Source: a bacterium
GTDB lineage: Bacteria > Bacillota > Bacilli > Lactobacillales > Streptococcaceae
Direction: 5' to 3'
Length of the DNA: 64,000 nt
Assembly: GCA_905221455.1 (NCBI GenBank)
Contig: CAJNDF010000001.1
Location: forward strand, 124,001-188,000
The number at the start of each line of letters is the position of its first letter. Positions within the stretch are counted from its first letter, which is position 1. Positions 54,656 to 63,789 of this stretch are shown piece by piece. Both the position numbers and the translations under genes were made by a program. The notes under the pieces were generated by a model. That model was not told the origin of the DNA. It did not search any database and was given only the letters and a program-made list of their open reading frames with translations.

Positions 54656-54703
54656 TAAAAAGCATAAGAACAAGGTTTTGAAGACCTGAACTTATGCTTT
54701 TTT
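54656..54703. terminator. Bidirectional terminator
   Basis: AAAAAGCATAAG / CTTATGCTTTTT forms a 12-bp stem flanked by A-run and T-run (54656-54703). It lies between the rightward Nramp gene and the leftward nrdI gene and can serve both. Confidence 0.75.
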
Positions 54704-54725
54704 ACCTTCTTAAAGACTGCTTATA

Positions 54726-54753
54726 ATCAAAAAGCAGTTAGCAAATCCCAACT
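54726..54753 (-). terminator. Terminator of nrdI
   Basis: In minus-strand sense GCAGTT-(10)-AACTGC is followed by TTTTTG. Confidence 0.65.
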
Positions 54754-54769
54754 GCCTCTTATAACTACC

Positions 54770-55240
54770 TTAATTTTCCTTTTCCAACTCATACAAATCC
54801 GCAATAATTGCAGCCACATGCTTGATATCTCCCAGCATGCCTCGCATTTCAAAGTCAGCCAAGACAGGGAAACCAAAACGTCGACTGTATTGCTTGGCTG
54901 TCAGGCAGTATTGGTTATTAAAGTTGCGATTTCCTGAACCAACTACGCCAAAACACTTACTAGCATTGTCGCCATAGGCGATAAAATCCCCAACGGGTGT
55001 CGTCAAAATCTCAACGTCTCCGTTATCCACGCCATTCCCACCTTCGAGGTAGGTCGGCAAAAAAGTGACATAGGGATGGTCCATTTCATAAAAATCTTGG
55101 CCTTCCTTGACCAAATCCTTGATATGAATCTTTTGAACTTCAATCCCCTCATACTGGGACAAGAGATAGTCTTTCAGGCGGGTCACAAAACTCTCAGTAT
55201 TCCCACTCAGACTGATATAAACTAAAGAAATTGTCTTCAT
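54770..55240 (-). CDS. nrdI: NrdI flavodoxin
   Basis: The 156-residue flavodoxin-like protein supplies oxidant for assembly of the Mn(III)2-tyrosyl cofactor of class Ib ribonucleotide reductase. The FMN phosphate loop is SLSGNTESFVTRL near residues 8-20 and the later GSGNRNFNNQYC is the NrdI-specific loop. Start at 55240 (GGAGG 7 bases upstream) is preferred to the ATG four codons earlier. It stands alone, away from nrdEF. Confidence 0.92.
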   Translation of the reverse strand: MKTISLVYISLSGNTESFVTRLKDYLLSQYEGIEVQKIHIKDLVKEGQDFYEMDHPYVTFLPTYLEGGNGVDNGDVEILTTPVGDFIAYGDNASKCFGVVGSGNRNFNNQYCLTAKQYSRRFGFPVLADFEMRGMLGDIKHVAAIIADLYELEKEN

Positions 55241-55317
55241 ATTTTCCTCCATGATTTTATTTTTAATCGAAAAAGAACTACCAAGATTGTATCTTGATAG
55301 TTCTTTTTTGTCAATAC

Positions 55318-55854
55318 TTAAGCAAGTTCTTCTGTTTCTTCTTCAGCCAAGGCTTTTTGCTGACGCCATATCTTGTAGAAGACAAGGGCTAGGAAGAGAA
55401 TATTGATGACGATATAGAAAATGCTGACAGCTTTTGAACCAATACTCATTGTCAAACGCATAGCCTCATCGTGAACCAACTGCACAGCGTCCTGTAAACC
55501 AACATAGCCATAAATCGAACCGATAATAGCTAACAAAATATAGCCAACATAAGTATAGTTTGCATATTGCAAATTCTTACGAATAAGGAACACAATCGCT
55601 ACTACCACTAAAATAGCAGATAGCACAATCAAAGCAACATTAAAAATAGAATGAGATATTTCTGCCACTCTATAGCTATAATTAATGCTATCTTCTACCT
55701 GCTGAGCACTGACCCCTGCAACCTGTTTCTGAGCGGCAGCGGCACGAAGGACTTCTTTGCTAGGTATGGGACCCAAAAGTTCAAACAGAGACATAGCTGA
55801 AATAAGGGCAGACAAGATTAGCAAGACCCATAGATAAATCGGTTTCTTTTTCAT
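55318..55854 (-). CDS. Membrane protein, 178 aa
   Basis: The protein MKKKPIYLWVLLILSALISA has four membrane helices with an external loop of about 40 residues after the first. The tail is acidic (AEEETEELA). The start at 55854 is fixed by AGGAGG 8 bases upstream. Family not identified; it is a conserved pneumococcal neighbour of nrdI. Confidence 0.8.
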   Translation of the reverse strand: MKKKPIYLWVLLILSALISAMSLFELLGPIPSKEVLRAAAAQKQVAGVSAQQVEDSINYSYRVAEISHSIFNVALIVLSAILVVVAIVFLIRKNLQYANYTYVGYILLAIIGSIYGYVGLQDAVQLVHDEAMRLTMSIGSKAVSIFYIVINILFLALVFYKIWRQQKALAEEETEELA

Positions 55855-55882
55855 GATAGAACCTCCTGATGTTATTACTGAT

Positions 55883-55911
55883 ATTATAGCACTTTTTGTA
55901 AGGGAATACAA
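55883..55911 (-). promoter_or_regulatory. Promoter of the 178-aa membrane protein
   Basis: Minus-strand -35 TTGTAT (55906-55911), 17-bp spacer, extended -10 TGCTATAAT (TATAAT at 55883-55888). It lies just beyond the stop of the regulator remnant. Confidence 0.65.
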
Positions 55912-55914
55912 ATC

Positions 55915-56139
55915 TTACAGTATAGTTTCTACCTGTTTTCGGTAGGCTTTTGGTGATTTTCCGCACAATTTTCGGAAAACTTTATAGAAATATCCAACGT
56001 TACTGTAACCAACCGCATAACAGATGTCTTCGATACTGTCACTAGTTGAAAGTAAGAGCTGTTGGGCAGCCTTAATGCCTTGTTTGTTTAGTAATTCTGC
56101 GAAACTTAACTTGATACCTTCAAATTCCGAAATACCTGA
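55915..56139 (-). pseudogene. 3' remnant of an AraC-type response regulator
   Basis: In one frame the minus strand gives SGISEFEGIKLSFAELLNKQ, then AAQQLLLSTSDSIEDICYAV and GYFYKVFRKLCGKSPKAYRK to a stop, which is the second HTH of an AraC/YesN-type regulator. There is a stop just before this segment and no start, receiver domain or kinase gene. In pneumococci a YesN-type two-component pair lies beside nrdI; here all but the last 74 codons is gone. Confidence 0.8.
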
Positions 56140-56186
56140 CTATTAACATCTTATAAACTACTAATTAACTTCGATGCTGCGTCCCA

Positions 56187-56215
56187 TTTACAATCCCATC
56201 AAACCGTGGTACAAT
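56187..56215 (+). promoter_or_regulatory. Promoter of the ECF S-component gene
   Basis: -35 TTTACA (56187-56192), 17-bp spacer, -10 TACAAT (56210-56215). It lies just beyond the deletion end of the regulator remnant. Confidence 0.55.
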
Positions 56216-56248
56216 GAGAATTGTGAAAAAATTATCAGGAGACAATTC

Positions 56249-56818
56249 ATGAAGAAATCTATCTTAACTACACTGCTCTTTGCAGTTCTTTACTTCCTCT
56301 CCATGGGGATTGGTGTCCTTTTGGGCAATCTCCTTGACCAAACTGGAAACATGTTTTATGCGCCTGCCTTTACTGCCCTTGTCGGCGGTAGCGCCTATAT
56401 GATTCTAATAGCAAAAGTTCCGCGTTTTGGAGCCATTACCACTATCGGCCTTGTTATTGCTCTCTTTTTCTTGGGGACTAAACACGGTGCCGGTGCCTTC
56501 CTTCCTGGAATTATCTGTGGTCTCCTAGCAGATGCAGTAGCTAGCCTCGGAAAATACAAGGACCAAACCAAGAACTTCCTTTCTTTCATTCTCTTTGCCT
56601 TTAGCTCAACAGGACCAATCTTACTTATGTGGATTGCGCCCAAAGCCTACATGGCTACCCTTCTGGCAAGAGGAAAATCCCAAGAATATATCGACCGTAT
56701 CATGGTCGCACCAAATCCTGGAACCATCCTTTTATTTATCGCAAGTGTAGTCATCGGAGCCCTAGTGGGTGCCTTGATTGGACAAGCCTTGAGTAAAAAA
56801 TTTGCACAGAAAATCTAG
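56249..56818 (+). CDS. MptD/Trep_Strep-family ECF S component
   Basis: The 189-residue protein has six membrane helices and the Trep_Strep (MptD) pattern: MSMG-like N-terminus MKKSILTTLLFAVLYFLSMG and FGAITTIGLVIALFFLGTKH. It should bind a small molecule (vitamin-like) and use a shared ECF energising module encoded elsewhere. Start is set by AGGAGA; the 25 codons upstream belong to the promoter region. No ATPase or T component lies next to it. Confidence 0.85.
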   Translation: MKKSILTTLLFAVLYFLSMGIGVLLGNLLDQTGNMFYAPAFTALVGGSAYMILIAKVPRFGAITTIGLVIALFFLGTKHGAGAFLPGIICGLLADAVASLGKYKDQTKNFLSFILFAFSSTGPILLMWIAPKAYMATLLARGKSQEYIDRIMVAPNPGTILLFIASVVIGALVGALIGQALSKKFAQKI

Positions 56819-56823
56819 TCACT

Positions 56824-56849
56824 AAAAAAGAGCCAGACGGCTCTTTTTT
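56824..56849. terminator. Terminator after the ECF S component
   Basis: AAAAAAGAGCC/GGCTCTTTTTT, perfect 11-bp stem, 4-base loop. Confidence 0.8.
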
Positions 56850-57132
56850 ATTTATGACTCAAGACTTAGTCAAGAAGTCTCCCAAGAATTGATACTCTTC
56901 GAAAATCAAATTCAAACCACGTCAACGTCGCCTTGCCGTACTCAAGTACAGCCTGCGGCTAGTTTCCTAGTTTGCTCTTTGATTTTCATTGAGTATGAAT
57001 TTAAAGATAATCAAAATGATAATGATGGTTGCCAAGATAGTTTTATCGTGATTGTAGCGGTTAAATCCATAAGCGATAGCTACGTTACTAATACCACCAG
57101 CACCAACCGCACCGTCCATAGCTGTTTCCCTA
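56848..57132 (-). pseudogene. metI: Diverged duplicate of the metI 3' end, split by BOX
   Basis: The two flanks of a BOX element (56848-56891 and 56997-57132) align with the 3' end of metI (59560-59745) with about 90 percent identity: GATAATCAAAATGATAATGA..., GTGATTGTAGCGGTTAAATC... and GCTGTTTCCC recur. It has no start and is interrupted, so it is a non-functional fragment. It and the intact metI flank the MFS-rgg pair as direct repeats. Confidence 0.85.
56892..56996 (+). repeat. BOX-type element inside the metI fragment
   Basis: A 105-bp copy (ATACTCTTCGAAAATCAAAT ... TTTTCATTGAGTAT) that interrupts the duplicated metI tail. It is nearly identical to the copy at 54509 and must have inserted after the duplication formed, or was carried with it. 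Confidence 0.85.
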
Positions 57133-57134
57133 GG

Positions 57135-58379
57135 TTAAAATTTTTTACCTGAAAAACTTCCTTTTTCTAGGGATAAAATCAACCCTATCACACTCACTAC
57201 CAAAAACACCCACCAACAAAGCCTGATATCTTGTAAAGCTAAGAAGGAAAATACAGACATTCCCAAGGGTAATGTTAGGGAAAAAATCATACTCAAGAGA
57301 TTATTACTTCTAGCTAATACATCCGCGCTCAAATTAGACAGTAACAGAGTATCTAATTTAGGCATTGATTTCGACATCAAATACATGACAAAGGCTAAGC
57401 AGGCAACACCTACTAGAGGAGAAAAATCTAAAATATTAGCAGTAGCCAGCAAGACAAACAGAATTGCATTAAGCGATAATAAGCTTGAAAAAGACAATTT
57501 ACCAAAATAATCATTTGGGGTTAGGCTACCAAGAATAGCTCCTCCCAAGCTAACACATTCAATTAAAAATAGGGATTGAGCATAGCTGAGATGATAGATA
57601 GTATGGTCTAATAAGTAAAAGTGATAAATACCTCCAACAGCTCCTCCCAAAGTATTCATTACCAAAATGACAAGGACAATTTTAAACAAAGATTTACTTT
57701 CTCTCTGTCTAAAGATGTCATCCATGTCCGCATAGATTGCCTTAACTTGTTGAAGTAAACTAATCGACTTATTCTCTACACTTACAGACAAATGCGTCAA
57801 TTCTCTTCTATTTTTGAACAAAATGAGAGAAGAGAGTAAAAAGAAACCAGCATTCACAATTGCAACAAATGAAAAATTTTGGTGGCTTGTTGTGAGTAAC
57901 CACACTCCTAAGGCTTGACCTCCTAGATTTGATAAATAGGAAACAAACTGAGTAAAGGAATAAGCTTCATAGAGCCTATCTTCCGAAATGTTATGCTGGA
58001 TAATCGGCATACGCAGGCCTGCTGTATAATCTGATAAAATATCCGAACAGATATTAACCATACAGATAAAAGCAAACGTTACGAAGTTCTGGTCATGAAT
58101 CACACTAGCAATCAAAAGAAATAGTAGACTTTGCACACAACCAACCCAGATAATTGTCCCTGCTTTATTCCGAGTATGATCAGCCTTAATCCCAACATAA
58201 AAAGTAAATAGGAAAGGTAAAATCGTAATCATATTCGCCATAAATACTGCTATATTTTTAAAGGGTAGACTCGCAGCATAAACGATAAATACCAGATTAT
58301 AAATATAAGCTCCACTTGAGCTTAAAAACCTCGATAATGTAAGTATCCTAAATAAATGATGTTTTAAAAATAATTTCAT
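57135..58379 (-). CDS. MFS transporter
   Basis: The 414-residue protein has about twelve membrane helices and starts MKLFLKHHLFRILTLSRFLS; loop 2-3 has GIKADHTRNKAGT, the degenerate A-motif of MFS exporters. Upstream in-frame codons lie over a terminator; AGGAGAAAGG before ATG 58379 decides the start. It is downstream of an rgg gene. It probably exports a peptide or drug-like compound, but the substrate is unknown. Confidence 0.82.
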   Translation of the reverse strand: MKLFLKHHLFRILTLSRFLSSSGAYIYNLVFIVYAASLPFKNIAVFMANMITILPFLFTFYVGIKADHTRNKAGTIIWVGCVQSLLFLLIASVIHDQNFVTFAFICMVNICSDILSDYTAGLRMPIIQHNISEDRLYEAYSFTQFVSYLSNLGGQALGVWLLTTSHQNFSFVAIVNAGFFLLSSLILFKNRRELTHLSVSVENKSISLLQQVKAIYADMDDIFRQRESKSLFKIVLVILVMNTLGGAVGGIYHFYLLDHTIYHLSYAQSLFLIECVSLGGAILGSLTPNDYFGKLSFSSLLSLNAILFVLLATANILDFSPLVGVACLAFVMYLMSKSMPKLDTLLLSNLSADVLARSNNLLSMIFSLTLPLGMSVFSFLALQDIRLCWWVFLVVSVIGLILSLEKGSFSGKKF

Positions 58380-58431
58380 AACAGGCCTTTCTCCATATTT
58401 CAAAGAGTATTCTATTGAATCCAGTCTAACA

Positions 58432-58458
58432 AAAAAAGCGGGACTCCCCACTTTTTTG
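58432..58458 (-). terminator. Terminator between rgg and the MFS gene
   Basis: AAAAAAGCGGG / CCCCACTTTTTT forms an imperfect 10-bp stem (58435-58457) with A- and T-runs on both sides. It isolates the MFS gene from rgg unless partly bypassed. Confidence 0.65.
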
Positions 58459-58564
58459 TAATATATTTTTTCTGAAAATGGAAACTCTAGCTCCTGGAAA
58501 CTGCTAATTATCAATCCATCTACAAGCCCATTTATTTTTCGTCAATCGATGTAATGAGAATATA

Positions 58565-59434
58565 TTACAAATCTTCATTTGAAAGCTGATTTGCAAAATA
58601 GTTCTTATAATATCTTGCACCATCTATATACTCTAAATCTTGTAAGATTATAATGCCTCTTTGGATTTTTTCAAGCCCCTTATTTTCTACTTTAAAAATA
58701 GTATCATAATACCCTTTAGCAATCATATAAATGATTTTAAGATAAGCTTGAGATTCTGGCAATTCTCGTTTTTCAATCTGAAAAACAAAATAGTCTGCTT
58801 TTAATTTATCCTTTTCCTCTATCGCTTTAAAGAGTCCATTAATCAAAATGGTATCAATACCGACTTTGTTACTAGGTAAGGAGCCTAATAAATCTGTCTT
58901 TTGTAGCATCTCCCTAGAATATTTAAAATAGAGGGGCAGAGGGAACAAAGTAGAAATCGTTGAAAATAATTCCAATTCATAATTTCCCCAGATATCAATA
59001 GTAAAAAAATAGTCATAGAGAAAAGTCAGTTCTTCATCCGTTGCCCTTATTTCTGAATCAAAAAACACGAGAAGGCTTTTGATACGAATCATTTGTAAGA
59101 GATATCCTTTTTTAGCACTTGATCTGTACTTTTGAGTCGTCTCTTCATACAAGGAGTGGAGGGAATCAATCCCTTCTCTGTCATATAGTTCCCAGAGATT
59201 TTCTTGAAAAGCCAAAACCTGTTTCTGAGAAAAACCGCGTACCAAGTACATAAATTCATTCAAATCAGAGTGGATGTTATCTAAGGCAGTAATCAATTTC
59301 ATAGAGGATAAATCTGCTTCTCCACGCTCAAATTTGCTCAGCATGGAATAAGTAAACTCTCCTCCTGTCGCCTCCTGTAGGGATACATTCCGACTCTTTC
59401 TCAATTCTTTAAAAACTTCTCCCAGATTTTGCAT
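58565..59434 (-). CDS. Rgg/GadR/MutR-family regulator
   Basis: The 289-residue protein has an XRE HTH (residues about 5-60, LGEVFKELRKSRNVSLQEAT then YSMLSKFERGEADLS) and a helical Rgg C-terminal domain (from about 65) that binds short peptide pheromones in relatives. Start MQNLGE is set by GGGGAG upstream. I searched both flanks for a short hydrophobic pheromone gene and found none convincing. Paired with the MFS gene as its probable target. Confidence 0.85.
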   Translation of the reverse strand: MQNLGEVFKELRKSRNVSLQEATGGEFTYSMLSKFERGEADLSSMKLITALDNIHSDLNEFMYLVRGFSQKQVLAFQENLWELYDREGIDSLHSLYEETTQKYRSSAKKGYLLQMIRIKSLLVFFDSEIRATDEELTFLYDYFFTIDIWGNYELELFSTISTLFPLPLYFKYSREMLQKTDLLGSLPSNKVGIDTILINGLFKAIEEKDKLKADYFVFQIEKRELPESQAYLKIIYMIAKGYYDTIFKVENKGLEKIQRGIIILQDLEYIDGARYYKNYFANQLSNEDL

Positions 59435-59563
59435 ATTGACTCCCCACAATTCTTAATTCTCTAACTCGTAAAAGTAACGACTGATAGTAGCTAGTACAGA
59501 GAATTTTAAGTCTTAGCTATACCTCAAACTCCTATGAATGATGTATAGATTGCCTTGTACTTT

Positions 59564-60256
59564 TTATTTATGACTCAATTTCTTGGTCAAGAAATCTCCC
59601 AAGAATTGGATTGCAAAGATAATCAAAATGATAATGATGGTTGCCAAGATGGTCACATCGTGATTGTAGCGGTTAAATCCATAAGCGATAGCTACGTTAC
59701 CGATACCACCAGCTCCAACCGCACCGGCCATAGCTGTTTCCCCAACAAGGGAAATCAAGGTTACAGTTGTCACACGGATCAAATCTGGAAGACCTTCTGA
59801 TAGGTAAACACCCACGATATCCCAGAAAGTCGCTCCGCTAGCTTGAGCCGCCTCAATAACACCACCATCTAACTCAGCCAAAACCACCTGCACCTGACGG
59901 GCAAAGAAGGCAAAGACTGCAAATGAAAGTGGCACAAGAGCTGCATTTGGCCCGATGCTCGTCTTCACAATCAAGTGAGAGATTGGCGACATGATTGCCA
60001 AGAGGATGATGAAAGGAACCGCACGGAAAATGGAGGTAATTTTGTCTAAAATCCAGAAAACGACTTTATTTTCCAAGACACCACCTGGCGCGGTCAAGAC
60101 AAGGAAAAGACCTGCCACTAGTCCCAAGAAACCTCCGATGATGAAGGAAAGAACTGTCATATAGAGGGTTAGGTAGATGGCTGTTCCCCAGCCTGCTTGA
60201 CCAGCCCAGCCCATTTTATAGACATTTGGTAAATAGGTTTGAATCAATGATTCCAT
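59564..60256 (-). CDS. metI: Methionine ABC transporter permease
   Basis: The 230-residue permease has five membrane helices and the EAA loop EAAQASGATFWDIVGVYLSE near residues 131-150. It starts MESLIQTYLPNVYKMGWAGQ. It starts 2 bp after metN. Its 3' end is duplicated at 56848-57132. Confidence 0.94.
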   Translation of the reverse strand: MESLIQTYLPNVYKMGWAGQAGWGTAIYLTLYMTVLSFIIGGFLGLVAGLFLVLTAPGGVLENKVVFWILDKITSIFRAVPFIILLAIMSPISHLIVKTSIGPNAALVPLSFAVFAFFARQVQVVLAELDGGVIEAAQASGATFWDIVGVYLSEGLPDLIRVTTVTLISLVGETAMAGAVGAGGIGNVAIAYGFNRYNHDVTILATIIIILIIFAIQFLGDFLTKKLSHK

Positions 60257-60257
60257 C

Positions 60258-61319
60258 TTACTGTCCTCCCTTCAATACTTTTAGCTGTACGCCTGCTTGA
60301 CGGATGGCATCTTGGGCGCCTGCTAGCGCTGCTTTTTCACCTGACAAGACCACAACCAATTCTCCAACAGGAGTGCCGTCGAGGATTTCGATATTCCCAT
60401 AGAGGATATTAGCCGTTACTTGGTAACGCTTGTACAATTCATTCAACAGTGGCTCGTCTGTTGAAGCACCTGCATACTTGAGTTGCACCAAGAGACTGTT
60501 TTCAGACAGATTTTCCACGATTTCTTGCTTCTCAATCTTGACCATGGCTTCGTCAATACCTGTGGCTGTTGAGATAAAGTCCTGGGTCAAAGGTTGTTTA
60601 GGGTCTGAGAAGATTTCAAGGACACTGCCCTCTTCAATCAAATGCCCATCCTGCATCACTGCCACACGGTTGGCAATGTCTTTGACAATTTGCATTTCAT
60701 GCGTAATCAAGACAACCGTCAAGCCTAATTTTTGGTTCAAATCTTGCAACAAGGCCAAAATCTGCTTGGTTGTCTTAGGGTCAAGGGCAGAAGTTGACTC
60801 ATCTGAAATCAAGATTTTTGGATCATTGGCTAAGGCACGCGCAATGGCCACACGCTGTTTTTGCCCTCCTGATAGCTGTGAAGGGTAGTTTTCAGCACGG
60901 TCTGCCAAACCAACCAAGTCCAACAACTTAGCGACTTTAACCTTCTTTTCTTCCTTGCTGAGTCCAGAATGCTTAAGGGCAAAGGCTACATTCTCCTCTG
61001 CCGTCTTTTGACTCATCAGGTTAAAATGCTGGAAAATCATCCCGATATCCTGACGTTTGCGACGCAACTGCTCTGCCGTTAAGGTCACCTTGCCATCAAA
61101 AATTACATCGTCGTCAATAGTAATTTTTCCTGCAGATGGTTTTTGCAAGAGGTTAATCACCCGTACAAGGGTTGATTTCCCTGCTCCAGAATATCCAACG
61201 ATTCCGTAGATATCCCCTTCTTGGATGTGAATGGTCACATCTTTGACCGCTGTGATAGTTCTCTTCTTTTGGTGAAAAGTCACATCGATCTGATCTAACT
61301 TGATAATATCTCTACTCAT
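60258..61319 (-). CDS. metN: Methionine ABC transporter ATPase
   Basis: The 353-residue ATPase has Walker [10 protein letters not shown] (about 38-46), signature [14 protein letters not shown], Walker B ILISDEST and a C-terminal NIL domain (about 260-353) that in E. coli senses methionine and inhibits transport. It overlaps the M20 peptidase gene by 8 bp. Confidence 0.95.
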   Translation of the reverse strand: MSRDIIKLDQIDVTFHQKKRTITAVKDVTIHIQEGDIYGIVGYSGAGKSTLVRVINLLQKPSAGKITIDDDVIFDGKVTLTAEQLRRKRQDIGMIFQHFNLMSQKTAEENVAFALKHSGLSKEEKKVKVAKLLDLVGLADRAENYPSQLSGGQKQRVAIARALANDPKILISDESTSALDPKTTKQILALLQDLNQKLGLTVVLITHEMQIVKDIANRVAVMQDGHLIEEGSVLEIFSDPKQPLTQDFISTATGIDEAMVKIEKQEIVENLSENSLLVQLKYAGASTDEPLLNELYKRYQVTANILYGNIEILDGTPVGELVVVLSGEKAALAGAQDAIRQAGVQLKVLKGGQ

Positions 61320-62685
61320 AACTTCTAATCAGCTCCTCTACTAATTCAATATGGGTGTAATAATCGGCGATTCGCACATTTTCATCTCCACCGTGGTCTC
61401 GGCTATTGGCATTTCCTAGACCAAAAGCCACCATTGGAACCTCTAGGGCATCAAAGACCGTATGCATAGGCCCTGTCCCTGCTGTTGTCGGCAAGACTGA
61501 AACGCCCTGTGGATAGAATTTCTTGGCCAACTCGATGACATTGAGAATGGCTGGCGCGCTCATATCACTTCGATAGCTCATCTCTCCCAAGGTATAGTAT
61601 AATTCTACCTTATCAAAGCCATTTTTGTCTAGCTGTTTCCGAATTTTTTCCAGAACATCATGCGGTTCTAAGCCCGGAACCAGACGAACCTCTAGCTTGG
61701 CACTGGCTTCTGCAGGCAAAATAGTTTTAACCCCTTGCCCTTGATAACCAGACTGGATTCCTTCGATATTAAGGGCTGGTTCGAAAAAGAAACGTTTTAG
61801 AAAGGCCATCCGCTCCTCCTGTAAGAGAGGCAACTCCAATCCATAAATCCGACTAACTTCCTCTGGGTTTCGTTGACCATAAGTTTCTAGCAAGGTCATT
61901 TCTCGTTCATTTGGCTCTTGTACTTCTTCGTACAAGCCTTCAACCAAGATACGGCCATCTGCAGCGCGAAGAGACTGTAAGGCTTGAAGGAGATACCAGG
62001 GAGCTGATTCCACAACCCCACCATAACTCGAGTGGATATCGACATCAGCGCTTTTCACCTTGGCATCAAAGGTCACAATCCCCTTATTTCCACCAGAAAT
62101 TTCTAGCTGTTCCAAGGCATTTTTGGTTCCTTGTTCCCAGACCAACAAATCCGCCCCACGAAGTTTGTCCGCATGTTTTTCCAAATACTTATCTAGGTCT
62201 GTTGAAGCCGATTCCTCCGCTCCTTCCATGATAAAACTGATATTGACAGGCAGGTCATCATGGTGCTGCATGTATTTTCTCAAAGCACTCAAGCGAGCTG
62301 TGATATGGCCCTTGTCATCGTCAACCCCACGCCCATACATGAAACCATTGCGGACCGAAAGCGTAAAGGGATCCTCTGTCCAGACCTGATCCCCATCCGC
62401 TGGCACAGTGTCATAGTGGTTATAGAAAATCAATGTCTTGGCATCTGGACGCGAACTCTTGAAATGCGCCATGACAAAGGGCGCCGTATAAGTCTCATCA
62501 ATCTCCACTTCAGCCCCAACACGTTTGAAAATCTCACCCAGATAATTTGCAACTTCCTTAAGTCCAACCTGCTGGGCAAAGACTGATTTCTTAGAAATCA
62601 AGGTACGCAAAACCTCAAAATAATGCTGGGCTACATGATCCTTTTCAAATTTTTCAATCTGTTCTTGTTCGCTAGGAAAAACCAT
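61312..62685 (-). CDS. M20 family metallopeptidase
   Basis: The 457-residue enzyme has M20 metal ligands: [10 protein letters not shown] (His, Asp), [10 protein letters not shown] (bridging Asp), MEGAEESAS (catalytic Glu) and later HGGDEN (His). It is a dinuclear zinc peptidase, probably acting on dipeptides or acylated amino acids. Its place between metQ and metN implies it processes an imported methionine-containing substrate. Confidence 0.88.
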   Translation of the reverse strand: MVFPSEQEQIEKFEKDHVAQHYFEVLRTLISKKSVFAQQVGLKEVANYLGEIFKRVGAEVEIDETYTAPFVMAHFKSSRPDAKTLIFYNHYDTVPADGDQVWTEDPFTLSVRNGFMYGRGVDDDKGHITARLSALRKYMQHHDDLPVNISFIMEGAEESASTDLDKYLEKHADKLRGADLLVWEQGTKNALEQLEISGGNKGIVTFDAKVKSADVDIHSSYGGVVESAPWYLLQALQSLRAADGRILVEGLYEEVQEPNEREMTLLETYGQRNPEEVSRIYGLELPLLQEERMAFLKRFFFEPALNIEGIQSGYQGQGVKTILPAEASAKLEVRLVPGLEPHDVLEKIRKQLDKNGFDKVELYYTLGEMSYRSDMSAPAILNVIELAKKFYPQGVSVLPTTAGTGPMHTVFDALEVPMVAFGLGNANSRDHGGDENVRIADYYTHIELVEELIRSYE

Positions 62686-62746
62686 ATTCTCTCTACCTTT
62701 CTATGAACTACTCTTCCTGACAATCCATGCTCTATACAAAAGCAAG

Positions 62747-62773
62747 AGGTGGAATTTTCTCTCCCACCTCCCT
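62747..62773 (-). terminator. Hairpin after metQ
   Basis: In minus-strand sense GAGGTGG-(12)-CCACCTC is followed by TTGCTTTTG. A partial terminator between metQ and the downstream genes would give more MetQ than MetNI. Confidence 0.65.
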
Positions 62774-62781
62774 GTTTCTTA

Positions 62782-63636
62782 TTACCAAACTGGTTGATCC
62801 AAACCGTCTGATGTTTCTTCGATAACTTTTTTCACGTCATCTGTGTGGTAAGCTGCGATTACTTTCTTGATAGCATCAGCCTTAGGTGATGTTTCCCAAT
62901 CTTTTTTCGCAACGATGATGTTGTACCATTGTTTTGAGTTTTCATCAGCTTGTTCTTTGAAAAGTGCTTTCTTGTAGTCCAATTTTGCTTCTGTAACGAA
63001 GGTATTGTTTACAACGGCAGCGTCAACTGATGACAATGAACGAGCTGTTTGGCTAGCGTCCAATTCAGTGATTTTCAAGTTCTTTGGATTTTCTTTGATG
63101 TTAGCAACTGTTGCAAGAGCAGTTCCTGAAACATCCAATTTAATCAAGCCAGCTGATTGAAGCAAGTAAAGCGCACGGCTTTCGTTTGTAGCATCATTCG
63201 GTACAGCAATTTCTCCGTTTGCTGGGATTTCTTCTACTTTAGTGTACTTGTTGTCACTTCCATTCAAACCTGAGTAAAGGCGGATTGGAGAGATGTAAGT
63301 ATCTGCAATCGCTACAAGGTCTTTCCCGTTTTCTTTGTTCCAGTTGTTCAAGAAGTTATAGTGTTGGAAAGCGTTCAAGTCTACTTCGCCATCAGCAGTT
63401 GCCTTGTTTGGTTGTGAGTAGTCTGTGAACTCTGTAAATTCCAAAGTGATACCGTCTTTTTTAACCAATTCTTGGATTTTGTCCCAACGTTTTTCTTCAG
63501 AACCGCTACGGTTAACAGTTGCGATTTTGATAGTTGTTGCATTGTCTGCTTTCTTTTCTGAGTTTCCGCAAGCTGCAAGAGCCAAACCTGCGACTGTAGC
63601 AAGGGCTGCTACACCAAGCCATTTTTTAATTTTCAT
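62782..63636 (-). CDS. metQ: Methionine-binding lipoprotein
   Basis: The 284-residue protein has a lipoprotein signal (ALATVAGLALAAC, lipidated Cys at 23) and a NlpA/MetQ fold with YSQPNKATADGEVDLNAFQHY and VAVNNTFVTEA-like blocks. It binds methionine at the cell surface for MetNI. It is the first gene of the operon, behind a Met-box palindrome. Confidence 0.94.
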   Translation of the reverse strand: MKIKKWLGVAALATVAGLALAACGNSEKKADNATTIKIATVNRSGSEEKRWDKIQELVKKDGITLEFTEFTDYSQPNKATADGEVDLNAFQHYNFLNNWNKENGKDLVAIADTYISPIRLYSGLNGSDNKYTKVEEIPANGEIAVPNDATNESRALYLLQSAGLIKLDVSGTALATVANIKENPKNLKITELDASQTARSLSSVDAAVVNNTFVTEAKLDYKKALFKEQADENSKQWYNIIVAKKDWETSPKADAIKKVIAAYHTDDVKKVIEETSDGLDQPVW

Positions 63637-63717
63637 GATTCTTTCTCCTTAAAAATAATACTGTATTAGTATCTCACAATTTGTTTGATTTCACAAATTG
63701 TTATTAGATAGTCAGAT

Positions 63718-63736
63718 ATATAGTTTAAAACTATAT
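63718..63736 (-). promoter_or_regulatory. Met-box-like palindrome upstream of metQ
   Basis: ATATAGTTT-A-AAACTATAT is a perfect 9-bp inverted repeat with one central base (63718-63736), 82 bp before the metQ ATG. It matches the MtaR/MetR-type box TATAGTTT..AAACTATA known from streptococcal methionine genes. Confidence 0.7.
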
Positions 63737-63749
63737 CCCTAAAAACTGA

Positions 63750-63783
63750 GAAATCATCCACCTGATTCAGAATGGATGATTTC
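63750..63783 (-). terminator. Terminator of the upstream amino-acid binding protein gene
   Basis: GAAATCATCC (63750-63759) pairs with GGATGATTTC (63774-63783), loop of 14; the transcript then has a weak T-run (TCTCAGTTTTT). It isolates the metQ promoter from the gene at the right edge. Confidence 0.65.
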
Positions 63784-63789
63784 AAAAAA

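Noticed and set aside
58380..58514. N-terminal extension of the MFS transporter
   Set aside because: The extension begins at TTG, covers a terminator hairpin and is not hydrophobic; the ATG at 58379 has a good ribosome site.
58380..59562. Short hydrophobic pheromone gene for the Rgg protein
   Set aside because: Both flanks were read on both strands; only very short ORFs without a hydrophobic C-terminus or proper ribosome site were seen.
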